Shown: positions 16,297 to 25,525, counted from the first letter of the stretch. The stretch: 64,000 nt of DNA from JAHFUS01 sp035689115 (GCA_035689115.1 DASSMA010000064.1:186001-250000), one strand, 5' to 3'. A program made the numbers and translations. Notes: generated by a model not told the origin, from the letters alone.

Positions 16297-18537
16297 ATGC
16301 TGCGCGACGAGGCGCTCGAGTACCACCGCCGGCGGCCGCCCGGGAAGGTCGGCCTGGCCATCACCAAGCCGTTCGACACCCAGCACGACCTGGCGCTGGC
16401 GTACACCCCCGGCGTGGCGGCGCCGGTGGAGGCCATCGCCGCCGACCCGCAGGAGTCGTTCGCCGTCACGGCGCGGGCCAACCTGGTGGCCGTCGTCACC
16501 AACGGCACCGCGGTGCTCGGGCTGGGCAACATGGGGGCGCTGGCGGCCAAGCCGGTGATGGAGGGGAAGGCGGCGCTGTTCAAGCGCTTCGCCGACGTCG
16601 ACGTGTTCGACCTCGAGGTCGATGCCACCGACCCCGACGAGCTGGTGCGCATCGTCGCCGCCCTGGCGCCCACCTTCGGGGGGATCAACCTGGAGGACAT
16701 CAAGGCGCCCGAGTGCTTCGAGGTGGAGGAGCGGCTGAAGGAGCTGCTCGACATTCCCGTGTTCCACGACGACCAGCACGGGACGGCCATCATCGCCGGC
16801 GCCGCACTGCTGAACGCCCTCGACGTGGTGGGCAAGGACATCGGGGCCGTCCACACCGTGATCAGCGGCGCCGGCGCCGCCGGCCTGGCGTGCGCCGCCT
16901 TCTTCGTGCGACTGGGGATGGACCCGTCGGCGCTTGTGCTGGTCGACGTCCACGGCGTCGTCCACACCGGTCGCGCCGCCGGGATGAATCCCTACCTCGA
17001 GCGGTTCGCGGCCGACACGCCGGCCCGCACCCTGGCCGACGCGCTGGTGGGCGCCGACGTGTTCGTGGGGCTGTCGGTGGGCGGCATCGTCACCGGCGAC
17101 ATGCTCCGCACCATGGCGGCCGACCCGATCGTGTTCGCCCTCGCCAACCCCGACCCGGAGATCGCCTTCCACGAGGCGCGCGCCGCCCGCCCCGACGCCG
17201 TGCTGGCCACCGGCCGCTCCGACCACCCCAACCAGGTCAACAACGTCCTCGGGTTCCCCTTCGTGTTCCGCGGCGCCCTCGACGCCCGGGCCCGCCGCAT
17301 CACCGACGAGATGAAGGTGGCGGCCGCCCACGCCCTGCGGGACCTGGCCCGCGAGGAGGTGCCCCTCGCCGTCCTGAACGCCTACGGCGTGGAGAAGCTG
17401 TCCTTCGGCCGCGACTACCTGATCCCCAAGCCGCTGGACACGCGCATCCCGCTGCGGGTGGCGCCGGCGGTGGCCCAGGCGGCCGTCGACTCCGGCGTGG
17501 CCCGCATCGCCCGGCCGCCCGCCGACTACCGCGAGGAGCTGGCCCGCCGCTTCGCCCCCGGCCGCGGCCTGATGCGCTCGGTCATCCGCCGGGCCCGCAA
17601 CGACCCCCGCCGGGTGGTCTTCTCCGAGGGCGAGGAGCTCCGCGTGATCCGGGCCGCCGAGGCTGTGTGCCGGGAGGGCATCGGGTCGCCCGTGCTCCTG
17701 GGCCGGGTAGAAGTGGTGCGGTCCCAGCTGGACGCCATGCACATCGACTGCCCCATCGACGTGGTCGACCCGTGGACGTCCCCGGCGCTCGAGGCCTACG
17801 CCGCCGACCTGTGGGCCCGCCGCCGGCGCAAGGGCGTCACCCGGCGGGAGGCCATGGCGCTGCTGAAGGAGCCCAACTACTTCGGCTCGATGATGGTGCG
17901 GTCCGGCGACGCAGACGCCTTCGTGGCCGGGCTCACGTACCACTACTCCGACGTGATCCGGCCCGCCCTCCAGGTCATCGGCCCGGCGCCGGGGGTCATG
18001 CGGGTGGCGGGCATGCACGTGATGCTGGTGGGCGACCGTCCCTACGTGCTCACCGACACGACGGTGAACGTCGACCCGTCGGCCGAGGAACTGGCCGACA
18101 TCGCGACCATGGCCGCCGAGGAGGCGGTCGCCCTCGGGCTGGAGCCCCGGGTGGCCCTGCTGTCGTTCTCCAACTTCGGGTCCACCCGCCACCCCCGGGC
18201 GGCCAAGGTGGCCGAGGCGGTCGTCCTGCTCCAGGCCCGGAACCCGACCCTGGAGGTCGACGGGGAGATGATGGCCGACGTGGCCCTCCGGTCGGAGCTG
18301 CGGGGCGACTACGGCTTCGGCGCCCTCCAGGGCGACGCCAACGTGCTGGTGTTCCCATCGCTGGAGGCAGCCAACTCGGCCTACAAGCTCCTCCAGCACC
18401 TGGGCGGCGCCACCACCGTCGGCCCCATCCTCATGGGCATGGCCCGCTCCGTCCACGTGCTGGCCAGGGGCGCGGACGTGTCGGAGATCGTGAACATCAC
18501 CGCCGTCGCCGTGGTGGACGCCCAGCGCAAGGGCTGA
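16297..18537 (+). CDS. maeB: NADP-dependent malic enzyme with phosphotransacetylase-like domain
   Basis: Oxidative decarboxylation of malate to pyruvate, supplying NADPH. The 746-residue MaeB-type fusion has the malic domain first: catalytic Tyr in LAYTPGVA, Lys in EGKAALFKRF, metal-binding DDQHGTA and a nucleotide fold with SGAGAAG. From about residue 430 comes a phosphotransacetylase-like domain, which in known MaeB proteins is regulatory and responds to acetyl-CoA. The ATG follows TAGCGT by six bases, suggesting a leaderless transcript. Confidence 0.94.
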   Translation: MLRDEALEYHRRRPPGKVGLAITKPFDTQHDLALAYTPGVAAPVEAIAADPQESFAVTARANLVAVVTNGTAVLGLGNMGALAAKPVMEGKAALFKRFADVDVFDLEVDATDPDELVRIVAALAPTFGGINLEDIKAPECFEVEERLKELLDIPVFHDDQHGTAIIAGAALLNALDVVGKDIGAVHTVISGAGAAGLACAAFFVRLGMDPSALVLVDVHGVVHTGRAAGMNPYLERFAADTPARTLADALVGADVFVGLSVGGIVTGDMLRTMAADPIVFALANPDPEIAFHEARAARPDAVLATGRSDHPNQVNNVLGFPFVFRGALDARARRITDEMKVAAAHALRDLAREEVPLAVLNAYGVEKLSFGRDYLIPKPLDTRIPLRVAPAVAQAAVDSGVARIARPPADYREELARRFAPGRGLMRSVIRRARNDPRRVVFSEGEELRVIRAAEAVCREGIGSPVLLGRVEVVRSQLDAMHIDCPIDVVDPWTSPALEAYAADLWARRRRKGVTRREAMALLKEPNYFGSMMVRSGDADAFVAGLTYHYSDVIRPALQVIGPAPGVMRVAGMHVMLVGDRPYVLTDTTVNVDPSAEELADIATMAAEEAVALGLEPRVALLSFSNFGSTRHPRAAKVAEAVVLLQARNPTLEVDGEMMADVALRSELRGDYGFGALQGDANVLVFPSLEAANSAYKLLQHLGGATTVGPILMGMARSVHVLARGADVSEIVNITAVAVVDAQRKG

Positions 18538-18795
18538 CTACAGATGGGCCGCGGCGGCGGCCTGCACGGCCTCGACGATCGGGTCCCAGTCGGCGCCCGG
18601 AGCGCGGGTGACGGTGACGAAGTCGTTGACCCCGAACACGGCCGCCACGCCCGGTGTTGCGAACACCGCCGCAGCGAAGGGGTCGCCGGCGGCGTCGGCC
18701 GCGCTGTTGAAGCTGAGGGTGCCGGGCAGGGTCACGTCCAGCTGGAAGCGCACGGCGTTGGGATTGGGCGACGGGGACGGCACGGCGGTGGCCAC
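18538..18795 (-). CDS. Stand-alone Nfu N-terminal-domain protein
   Basis: An 85-residue protein with the Nfu_N fold pattern: SPNPNAVRFQLDVTLPGT, then FATPGVAAVFGVNDFVTV and ADWDPIVEAV. In Nfu iron-sulfur scaffolds this domain precedes a CxxC NifU domain, which is missing here, so the role is unclear. GTG 18795 is supported by TACGAT six bases upstream. Its stop directly abuts the maeB stop on the opposite strand, and it is divergent from rimO. Confidence 0.8.
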   Translation of the reverse strand: MATAVPSPSPNPNAVRFQLDVTLPGTLSFNSAADAAGDPFAAAVFATPGVAAVFGVNDFVTVTRAPGADWDPIVEAVQAAAAAHL

Positions 18796-18839
18796 CGGCC
18801 GATCGTAGGCCGGCGACCGATGGGCGGTAGATTCGAGGC

Positions 18840-20081
18840 GTGGGCGGGCGCTACTGGATCGAGACGCTGGGGTGCCCGAAGAACCAGGTGGACTCCGACA
18901 AGCTCGAAGGCACCCTGGCCGCCGACGGCATGGCGCCGGCCGCCTCGCCCGCCGAGGCCGACCTGGTGGTGGTGAACACCTGCGCCTTCATCGAGAACGC
19001 CCGCCAGGAGTCGGTCGACACCGTGCTCGCCCTCGCCGGTGCCCGCGCCGACGGGGCGCGCCTGGTGGTCACCGGGTGCATGGCCGAGCGCTACGGCGAG
19101 GAGCTGGCCGAGGCCATGCCGGAGGCCGACCTGGTGGCCGGCTTCGGCGTCCCCGTCACGCTCGGGGCCAGACCGGACGCCGCCCGCATCGACCTCCTCA
19201 ACCTCCCCCGGCCGCCGGCGCGGGCGCCGTGGGCCTACGTGAAGGTCGCCGAGGGGTGCAGCCGCACGTGCGGCTTCTGCGCCATCCCGTCGTTTCGCGG
19301 TCCCCAGCGGTCGCGGCCGCCCGAGGCGATCCTCGAGGAGGTCGACGCCCTCGGGGTCAAGGAGGTCGTCCTCGTCGCCCAGGACCTGGCGTCGTACGGG
19401 AAGGACGTCCGGGGCCTGGGCGCCGGCGCCGTCGTCTCCCTGGTGGAGGCGGTGGCCGCCCGCGTCGAGCGCACCCGCCTGCTGTACCTCTACCCGTCCG
19501 ACCTCACCGACGAGCTGGTCGACGCCATCGGCGCCACCGGGATCGCGTACTTCGACCTGTCCCTCCAGCACGTGTCCAAGCCGCTGCTGCGGCGCATGCG
19601 CCGCTGGGGCGACGGCGACCGCTTCCTGCGCCGCATCGAGTCGATCCGCGAGCGCTTCCCTGAGGCCGCGTTCCGCACCAACTTCATCGTCGGCTACCCG
19701 GGCGAGACGGAGGAGGACCACGACTCGCTGCTCGCCTTCCTCGACGCCGCCCAGGTCGACTGGTGCGGACTTTTCGCCTACTCCCGCGAGGACGGCACCT
19801 TCGCCGCCGGCCTCGACGGCGCCGTGCCCCCCGACGTGGTGGCCGAGCGGCTGGCGGAGGCGGCCGAGGTCGCCGAGCGGGTCACCTTCGCCCGCCGGCG
19901 GGCCCTGGTGGGCGAGGTGGTCGAGGTCCTCGTCGACCGGCCGGGCACGGCCCGGAGCCACAGGGAGGCGCCGGAGATCGACGGCGTCGTCAACGTCCCG
20001 CGCTCGCTGCCGGCCGGCGCGACCGCCAAGGTCCTCGTCACCGGCGCCGCCGGCCCCGACCTCGACGCCGTCACGGTCTGA
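18840..20081 (+). CDS. rimO: Ribosomal protein S12 methylthiotransferase
   Basis: A radical-SAM enzyme that methylthiolates the conserved Asp of ribosomal protein S12. The 413 residues contain the N-terminal cluster domain (TLGCPKNQVDSD, NTCAFI, TGCMAERYG), the radical-SAM motif CSRTCGFCAIPSFRG and a C-terminal TRAM-like region. The CPKNQVDSD signature separates RimO from MiaB (CQMNEHDSE, found at 28.9 kb). GTG follows TAGATT by six bases. The stop overlaps the pgsA start (TGATG). Confidence 0.94.
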   Translation: MGGRYWIETLGCPKNQVDSDKLEGTLAADGMAPAASPAEADLVVVNTCAFIENARQESVDTVLALAGARADGARLVVTGCMAERYGEELAEAMPEADLVAGFGVPVTLGARPDAARIDLLNLPRPPARAPWAYVKVAEGCSRTCGFCAIPSFRGPQRSRPPEAILEEVDALGVKEVVLVAQDLASYGKDVRGLGAGAVVSLVEAVAARVERTRLLYLYPSDLTDELVDAIGATGIAYFDLSLQHVSKPLLRRMRRWGDGDRFLRRIESIRERFPEAAFRTNFIVGYPGETEEDHDSLLAFLDAAQVDWCGLFAYSREDGTFAAGLDGAVPPDVVAERLAEAAEVAERVTFARRRALVGEVVEVLVDRPGTARSHREAPEIDGVVNVPRSLPAGATAKVLVTGAAGPDLDAVTV

Positions 20082-20659
20082 TGTCCACCGTCCCGTTCGG
20101 GCCCTCGGCCCTCGCCACGCCGGCCAACGCCGTCACCGCCGCCCGGATGCTCGTCACCCCGTTCCTGCTGGTGATGATCCTCTCCGACGGGCCGTCGTGG
20201 TCGGCCCTCGCCCTCTGGATCGTGCTCTCGTCCACCGACTGGGTCGACGGGTGGCTGGCCCGGCGCCAGGGCAGCACCCGCTCGGGCGCCTTCCTCGACC
20301 CCTTGGCCGACAAGCTCCTCGTGCTCGGCGCCATGTACGCCCTCGTGGCCCAGGGGATCTTCTGGTGGCTGCCGGTGACGCTGATCGCCGTGCGCGAGGT
20401 CGCCATCAGCGTGTACCGCACGTGGGTGGGCCGACGGGGCGTCACCATCCCCGCCCGCTGGTGGGCCAAGGTGAAGACGGTGGTGCAGCAGGTGGCGGTG
20501 GCCTTCGCCCTCCTGCCGGTCACCACCGATTCCGCCCGCAACGTCGCCGTGGTGCTCCTGTGGGCGGCGGTCGTGCTGGCCCTCGTCACCGGCGCCCAGT
20601 ACCTGCTCGACGCCCGCACCGTCATCGCCGAGCAGACTGCGCCCGGCCATGCGGTGTGA
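20081..20659 (+). CDS. pgsA: CDP-diacylglycerol-glycerol-3-phosphate phosphatidyltransferase family protein
   Basis: A CDP-alcohol phosphatidyltransferase that makes phosphatidylglycerol phosphate or a related lipid in the membrane. The 192 residues hold about five helices and the catalytic DG-x2-AR-x8-G-x3-D-x3-D motif, seen as DGWLARRQG...GAFLDPLADK. The exact alcohol acceptor cannot be told; the position before cinA/recA matches pgsA3 in mycobacteria. It overlaps cinA by 11 bp. Confidence 0.9.
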   Translation: MSTVPFGPSALATPANAVTAARMLVTPFLLVMILSDGPSWSALALWIVLSSTDWVDGWLARRQGSTRSGAFLDPLADKLLVLGAMYALVAQGIFWWLPVTLIAVREVAISVYRTWVGRRGVTIPARWWAKVKTVVQQVAVAFALLPVTTDSARNVAVVLLWAAVVLALVTGAQYLLDARTVIAEQTAPGHAV

Positions 20660-21899
20660 GCTGGTAGCGGTCGGCACCGAGCTGCTCCTCGGCCAGGTCG
20701 TCGACACCAACTCCACCTGGCTGGCCGAGCGGCTGGCGGCGTGGGGAATCGACTGCCACTTCCACACCTCGGTGGGCGACAACGTCGGCCGCATCGCCTC
20801 GGTCCTCCGGCTGGCCCTCGAGCGGTCCGACGCGGTGGTCGTGTGCGGCGGGCTGGGCCCCACCCAGGACGACGTCACGCGGGAGGCCATTGCCGAGGTG
20901 CTGGGCGTGCCCCTCGAGCGCGACGAGGCCGTGCTGGCGCGGATCCGGGAGCGCTTCGCCGAGCGGGGCCGGGAGATGGTGCCCAGCAACGCCCGCCAGG
21001 CCGACGTGCCGCGGGGCGCGGCGGTCATCCGCCAGACGAGGGGCACGGCGCCGGGGCTCATCTGCCCGGCCGGCGACAAGGTCCTCTACGCCCTGCCCGG
21101 CGTCCCCCACGAGCTGCACGACATGGCGGAGCGGGCGGTGCTCCCCGACCTGGCGGCCCGGGCCGGCACCCGCTCCACCATCGTGTCCCGGATGGTGCGC
21201 ACGTGGGGCCTGGCCGAGTCCACACTGGCCGAGCGGGTGGCGCCGCGGCTGGAGGCGCTGGAGGCGGCCGGCAATCCCACCCTCGCCTTCCTGGCCAGCG
21301 GGGTCGAGGGCATCAAGATCCGCATCACCGCCAAGGCGCCCACGAGGGAGGAGGCCCTGGCCATGGTGGAGGCGGAGGACGCCGAGCTGCGCTCGCTGCT
21401 GGGCGTGCTCGTGTTCGGCGTCGACGACGACACCATGGAGTCGGCCGTCGGGGCCCTGCTGGAGGACGCCGGGCTCACGCTCGGGCTGGCCGAGTCGATG
21501 ACCGGCGGGCTCGTCGCGTCCCGGCTGGTCAACGTGCCCGGCTCCAGCACCTGGTTCCGCGGCTCGGTGGTGGCCTACGACTCGGCGGTGAAGTTCGGCC
21601 TGCTAAGCGTGCCCGAGGGGCCGGTGGTGTCGGAGACGGCGGCGGCGACGATGGCCGAGGGCGCCGTCCGGGCGCTCGACGCCGACGTGGGGCTGTCCGT
21701 CACCGGCGTGGCCGGGCCGGCCGAGCAGGAGGGGCAGCCGGTCGGCACGGTGTTCATCGGCCTCCGCATCGAGGGCGAGACCGAGGTCCAGCACCACCGC
21801 CTGCCCGGCGACCGCGAGCGGGTCCGCCAGTTCGCCACCATCACCATGCTCGACCTGCTGCGCCGGCGCCTGCTGGACCGCCTGGGCCCGATGGCCTGA
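20649..21899 (+). CDS. cinA: CinA: competence/damage-inducible family, nicotinamide-nucleotide amidase
   Basis: A 416-residue two-domain protein. The N-terminal MoCF-like domain (VGTELLLGQVVDTNS, CGGLGPTQDD) is an ADP-ribose pyrophosphatase-type module in characterised CinA proteins. The C-terminal domain (ESMTGGLVASRL, FRGSVVAYDSAVK, SVTGVAGP) deamidates nicotinamide mononucleotide, recycling NAD breakdown products. It is the third gene of a rimO-pgsA-cinA run placed just before recA, as in other Gram-positive bacteria. Confidence 0.93.
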   Translation: MRCELVAVGTELLLGQVVDTNSTWLAERLAAWGIDCHFHTSVGDNVGRIASVLRLALERSDAVVVCGGLGPTQDDVTREAIAEVLGVPLERDEAVLARIRERFAERGREMVPSNARQADVPRGAAVIRQTRGTAPGLICPAGDKVLYALPGVPHELHDMAERAVLPDLAARAGTRSTIVSRMVRTWGLAESTLAERVAPRLEALEAAGNPTLAFLASGVEGIKIRITAKAPTREEALAMVEAEDAELRSLLGVLVFGVDDDTMESAVGALLEDAGLTLGLAESMTGGLVASRLVNVPGSSTWFRGSVVAYDSAVKFGLLSVPEGPVVSETAAATMAEGAVRALDADVGLSVTGVAGPAEQEGQPVGTVFIGLRIEGETEVQHHRLPGDRERVRQFATITMLDLLRRRLLDRLGPMA

Positions 21900-21959
21900 G
21901 GGACTGACATGCGAAACGCGGTGAATTCGACGGCGTTCTGCATGCCGGTCGGCTGACCC

Positions 21960-22460
21960 GTGCGGCTGTTCGTCGCCGTGTGGCCGCCGGCCGGTGCGGC
22001 GGCGGCGATCACGGCGGCGCTGGCGGGGGCGCCGGCACCGGACCGGCGCCTGCGGTGGGTGCCGGCCGAGCGGTGGCACGTCACCCTGCGGTTCTTCGGC
22101 GAGGCCGACCCCGACGAGGCGGCCGGCGCCCTGGCCGCCGTGGGTGCGCCGGCCGCCGAAGCGACCCTCGGCCCGGCCACCGGGCGCTTCGGCCGGCGGG
22201 TCCTCCACGTCCCTGTCGCCGGTCTCGAAGGGCTGGCGTCGGCGGTGGTGGCGGCCACGGCCGGCGTGGGCCGGCCGCCCGAGGAGCGGCCCTTCGCCGG
22301 CCACCTCACCCTCGCCCGGGCCCGGGACCGGCGGGGAGTGGACCTGTCGCCCTGGTGCGGGTTGGCCGTCGCCGCCTCGTGGCCGGTGGGGGAGGTCACC
22401 CTGGTGGCCAGCCGGGGCGGCGCCTACGAGGTGGTGGGCCGGCGGCCGCTTCCCGGGTGA
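21960..22460 (+). CDS. thpR: RNA 2',3'-cyclic phosphodiesterase (LigT/ThpR family)
   Basis: A 166-residue 2H phosphoesterase. The two His motifs, HVTLRF near residue 40 and HLTLAR near 118, form the active site that opens 2',3'-cyclic phosphates on RNA ends. Start GTG 21960 is the first codon that leaves the MRLFVAVWPP opening typical of the family. It sits between cinA and recA; the LexA box of recA begins just after its stop. Confidence 0.88.
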   Translation: MRLFVAVWPPAGAAAAITAALAGAPAPDRRLRWVPAERWHVTLRFFGEADPDEAAGALAAVGAPAAEATLGPATGRFGRRVLHVPVAGLEGLASAVVAATAGVGRPPEERPFAGHLTLARARDRRGVDLSPWCGLAVAASWPVGEVTLVASRGGAYEVVGRRPLPG

Positions 22461-22471
22461 ATGCTTGCCCC

Positions 22472-22483
22472 GAACATCCGTTC
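22472..22483. promoter_or_regulatory. LexA (SOS) box before recA
   Basis: GAACATCCGTTC fits the actinobacterial/Gram-positive LexA consensus GAAC-N4-GTTC exactly, with flanking C and G extending the dyad. It lies 94 bases before the recA start codon. lexA itself is at 40.7 kb. Confidence 0.85.
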
Positions 22484-22576
22484 GGAATTACAATGGCGGA
22501 ACTCCACGGATGTCACTGTCACACCCTCTCCGTAGGGTGACCTCCGAACACAACCGCCGACATGAGGGGAGCACCG

Positions 22577-24946
22577 ATGGAGCGGGAGACCGCACTCGAC
22601 GTGGCGCTGCGCCAGATCGACAAGCAGTTCGGGAAGGGCTCGGTCATGCGGATGGGCGAGCGCCCCAGCATGAGCATCCGGTCCATCCCCACGGGGGCGA
22701 TGGCCCTCGACCTCGCCCTCGGCATCGGGGGCCTGCCGCGGGGCCGCATCGTGGAGATCTACGGCCCCGAGTCGTCGGGCAAGTCCACCCTCGCCATGCA
22801 CGTGGTGGCCGAGGCCCAGCGCAACGGCGGCATCTGCGCCTACATCGACGCCGAGCACGCCATGGACCCGGTGTACGCCAAGGCCATCGGCGTCAACATC
22901 GACGACCTGCTGATCTCCCAGCCCGACACGGGGGAGCAGGCCCTCGAGATCGCCGACATGCTCATCCGCTCAGGGGCGCTCGACGTGCTGGTCGTCGACT
23001 CGGTGGCCGCCCTCACCCCCCGGGCCGAGATCGAGGGGGAGATGGGCGACACCCACGTCGGCCTCCAGGCCCGCCTCATGTCGCAGGCCCTGCGCAAGCT
23101 CACCGGCACCCTCAGCCGCTCCGACACCATCGCCGTCTTCATCAACCAGCTGCGGGAGAAGATCGGAATCGTGTACGGCTCGCCGGAAGTCACCCCCGGC
23201 GGCCGGGCCCTGAAGTTCTACAGCTCCGTCCGGCTCGACATCCGCCGCATCGAGTCCATCAAGGACGGCGGCGAGGTGGTCGGCAACCGCACCCGCGTCA
23301 AGGTCGTGAAGAACAAGTGCGTGGCCGCCGGCACCACGGTGTTCGACCCCACGACGGGCCGCACCCACCGCATCGAGGAGATCGTCGAGAAGGGCGAGGG
23401 TGCGTCCGTCATGGCGGCCGACAAGCTCGGCCGGCTGCACGTGCGGCCCATCGTCAACCGCTTCGACCAGGGCGAGCACGAGGTTCTCGGCCTCCACCTC
23501 GGGGACGGCACCGCCCTGTGGCTCACCGCGGATCACAAGGTGCTCACCGACCGCGGGTGGGTGCCGGCCGGCGAGCTCGGCACCACCGACCGCGTCGCCC
23601 GCCCCCGCACCGCCTTCGGCTTCGGGGACGAGCAGCCGGTCCCGCCCGACCACGCCCGCCTGCTGGGCTATCTCATCGGCGACGGCTACGTGGGGGGGAA
23701 GACGCCGATCACGTTCGTCAACGTGGAGGAGCCGCTCCAGGAGGACGCCGCCGCCATCGCCGCCTCGTTGGGGTGCGACGCCCACCGGCGCGGCATCGAG
23801 ACCAGCTTCTCCCACCGCCCGGGCGAGGCCGACGGGGTCGGGGCCCTGGCCCGCTGGGCGGGGATCTGGGGCCACCTGGCGCCCTCCAAGCGGATCCCGG
23901 CGCCCTTCTTCGCCCCCGACGTCTCCGCCGAGGTGGCGGCCAACCTGCTGTTCGGGCTCTTCGAGACCGACGGCTGGGTGAGCAAGGAGCAGACCGGCGG
24001 GCTGCGGGTGGGCTACACCACCACCTCCGAGGAGCTGGCGCACCAGCTCCACTGGCTCCTGCTGCGGTGGGGCATCGGCAGCTCGGTCCGGGTCTACGAC
24101 CCGAAGGCCAAGCGGCCCAGCGTGGTCGGCGGGCGGATCGTGCAGGGCAAGCTGCCGTGCTGGGAGGTGCGGGTGTCCGGCATCGACAACGTCGAGGCGT
24201 TCGCCGCCGCCGTGCCGATGTGGGGGCCGCGCGGCCAGAAGCTCTCGGCCGAGCTGGCCGATCCGTCGCTTCGCAAACACCGCGGCTCCCAGCGGGGGTA
24301 CCTGCCGGCGTCGCAGTCGGAGCCGGTGCTGGCCTACCTGCGGGGGCTCGGGGTCACGCCGCAGGCTGCCTCGCAGCTCCTGGGAGACGGCACGGCGCGG
24401 GCCGGCGGTTCACTCCAGGCGGTGCTGGGTGTCGGCCGGTTGCGGCGGGACCGGCTGGAGCGCCTGGCCGACGCCCTCGACAGCGAGTTCCTGCGAGGCG
24501 TGCTGGCCGAGGACGTGTGGTACGACCGCATCGTCGCCGTCAGCCCGCCGGAGTGGCGGCCGATCTACGACATCGAGGTCGACGAGCACCACACCTTCGT
24601 GGCCAACGACGTGGTGGTGTCGAACTGTTCGCCGCCCTTCAAGCAGTGCGAGTTCGACATCGGGTTCGGCAAGGGCATCAGCCGCGAGGGCTCGCTCATC
24701 GACGTCGGGGTCAACGCCGGCATCGTGAAGAAGTCGGGGGCCTGGTACACCTACGAGGGCGAGCAGCTCGGGCAGGGTCGGGAGAACGCCAAGCAGTTCC
24801 TCATGGAGCACCCCGAGGTCATGGTGGAGCTCGACCACCGGATCCGCCGCCAGGTGGGGCTGCTGGCGTCGCCCGAGGGGGCCCTGCCAGCCGACGACGC
24901 CCTGGGCCAGTCGGGCGACGACGACCCCATCATGATCGACGACTGA
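22577..24946 (+). CDS. recA: Recombinase RecA precursor interrupted by an intein
   Basis: RecA drives strand exchange in homologous recombination and triggers LexA self-cleavage. The precursor has 789 residues. The N-extein is 247 residues (Walker A GPESSGKST, FINQLREKIGIVYG), then comes a 436-residue intein, then a 106-residue C-extein starting CSPPFKQCEFD. The spliced product would be 353 residues, a normal RecA length. ATG 22577 is chosen over ATG 22562 because AGGGGAG lies just before it. A LexA box is upstream, a GC-rich hairpin follows, and recX is absent from the usual place. Confidence 0.96.
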   Translation: MERETALDVALRQIDKQFGKGSVMRMGERPSMSIRSIPTGAMALDLALGIGGLPRGRIVEIYGPESSGKSTLAMHVVAEAQRNGGICAYIDAEHAMDPVYAKAIGVNIDDLLISQPDTGEQALEIADMLIRSGALDVLVVDSVAALTPRAEIEGEMGDTHVGLQARLMSQALRKLTGTLSRSDTIAVFINQLREKIGIVYGSPEVTPGGRALKFYSSVRLDIRRIESIKDGGEVVGNRTRVKVVKNKCVAAGTTVFDPTTGRTHRIEEIVEKGEGASVMAADKLGRLHVRPIVNRFDQGEHEVLGLHLGDGTALWLTADHKVLTDRGWVPAGELGTTDRVARPRTAFGFGDEQPVPPDHARLLGYLIGDGYVGGKTPITFVNVEEPLQEDAAAIAASLGCDAHRRGIETSFSHRPGEADGVGALARWAGIWGHLAPSKRIPAPFFAPDVSAEVAANLLFGLFETDGWVSKEQTGGLRVGYTTTSEELAHQLHWLLLRWGIGSSVRVYDPKAKRPSVVGGRIVQGKLPCWEVRVSGIDNVEAFAAAVPMWGPRGQKLSAELADPSLRKHRGSQRGYLPASQSEPVLAYLRGLGVTPQAASQLLGDGTARAGGSLQAVLGVGRLRRDRLERLADALDSEFLRGVLAEDVWYDRIVAVSPPEWRPIYDIEVDEHHTFVANDVVVSNCSPPFKQCEFDIGFGKGISREGSLIDVGVNAGIVKKSGAWYTYEGEQLGQGRENAKQFLMEHPEVMVELDHRIRRQVGLLASPEGALPADDALGQSGDDDPIMIDD
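23318..24625 (+). mobile_element. RecA intein with LAGLIDADG (DOD) homing endonuclease
   Basis: A 436-residue intein inserted after VKNK, the same site as the 440-residue Mycobacterium tuberculosis RecA intein, which it resembles throughout. It begins with Cys (CVAAGTTVFDP), has the block B His in TADHKVLTDRGW and ends VVVSN before Cys+1. The two endonuclease motifs LLGYLIGDG and LLFGLFETDG are intact with their acidic residues. The penultimate residue is Ser where the tuberculosis intein has His, a change known from some working inteins but often slowing Asn cyclisation. Splicing must occur for RecA function unless another recA exists. Confidence 0.95.
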
Positions 24947-24950
24947 CCGT

Positions 24951-24975
24951 CGCCGGCGCCCGAGCGGCGCCGGCG
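24951..24975 (+). terminator. GC-rich hairpin after recA
   Basis: CGCCGGCGCC and GGCGCCGGCG (10-bp arms) flank a CGAGC loop, starting 4 bases after the recA stop. There is no T-run, as is common in high-GC actinobacteria. It probably ends the recA transcript. Confidence 0.6.
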
Positions 24976-25075
24976 GGGCGGCCGGCGCCGATTCGGGCGA
25001 TGTGTGCAGGAATGAACCCCTCGGCCGTCGAACCTTGAACCGGGCCGTCGTGCGGCGGTCGGGGGGGACTCCCAG

Positions 25076-25462
25076 ATGGATGTTCTCAAGGTCAGTAGCA
25101 AGTCCAATCCCAACTCGTGCGCGGGTGCGTTGGCGGGGGTGATCCGCCAGGTCGGGAGAGCGGAGCTCCAGGTGGTGGGTGCCGGCGCCCTCAACCAGGC
25201 GATCAAGGCGGTGGCGATCGCCCGCGGCTTCCTCGCCCAGTCGGGGCTCGACGTGGTCTGCGTGCCGATGTTCGCCGACATCGAGATCGACGGGCAGAGC
25301 CGTACGGCCATCCGGCTGCTGGTCGAGGACCGGCAACGCCGCCGGCCGGAGGCCGGGCCCCTGGCCATGGGCGAGCGGGTCCTGGTGCTCGACGGGGGCG
25401 GGGTGGAGCCTTCGGACGGGGTTCCGCGCGAGCGGCCCGTCCTCACCGACGCCGTGCTCTGA
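25076..25462 (+). CDS. spoVS: Stage V sporulation protein S family
   Basis: A 128-residue protein whose first 85 residues match SpoVS: MDVLKVSSKSNPNSCAGAL, GAGALNQAIKAVAIARGF, DIEIDGQSRTAIRLLVE. SpoVS is a small Alba-like protein affecting sporulation and septation in Bacillus and is found in many non-sporulating bacteria. The 40-residue Pro/Gly-rich tail is an addition to the usual 86 residues. It occupies the slot after recA where recX is expected. Nothing here shows that the host sporulates. Confidence 0.92.
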   Translation: MDVLKVSSKSNPNSCAGALAGVIRQVGRAELQVVGAGALNQAIKAVAIARGFLAQSGLDVVCVPMFADIEIDGQSRTAIRLLVEDRQRRRPEAGPLAMGERVLVLDGGGVEPSDGVPRERPVLTDAVL

Positions 25463-25485
25463 CGGCGTCGCCGGCGAGGAGGTGG

Positions 25486-25508
25486 ATGGCTCCGGAAGCC
25501 GGAGGCAT
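25486..25508. terminator. Inverted repeat between convergent spoVS and GGDEF-EAL genes
   Basis: ATGGCTCCGG (25486-25495) pairs with CCGGAGGCAT (25499-25508) over nine of ten positions around an AAG loop. It lies between two converging stop codons, so it may terminate both genes. Confidence 0.45.
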
Positions 25509-25525
25509 CCGCCTCGAACCGCGTG

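Noticed and set aside
14983..18456. Very long open frame of 1157 codons on the minus strand opposite the serine hydrolase and maeB
   Set aside because: It is the complement of two genes with clear catalytic motifs. Its translation is His/Gly/Asp-rich low complexity, as expected from GC-rich antisense frames.
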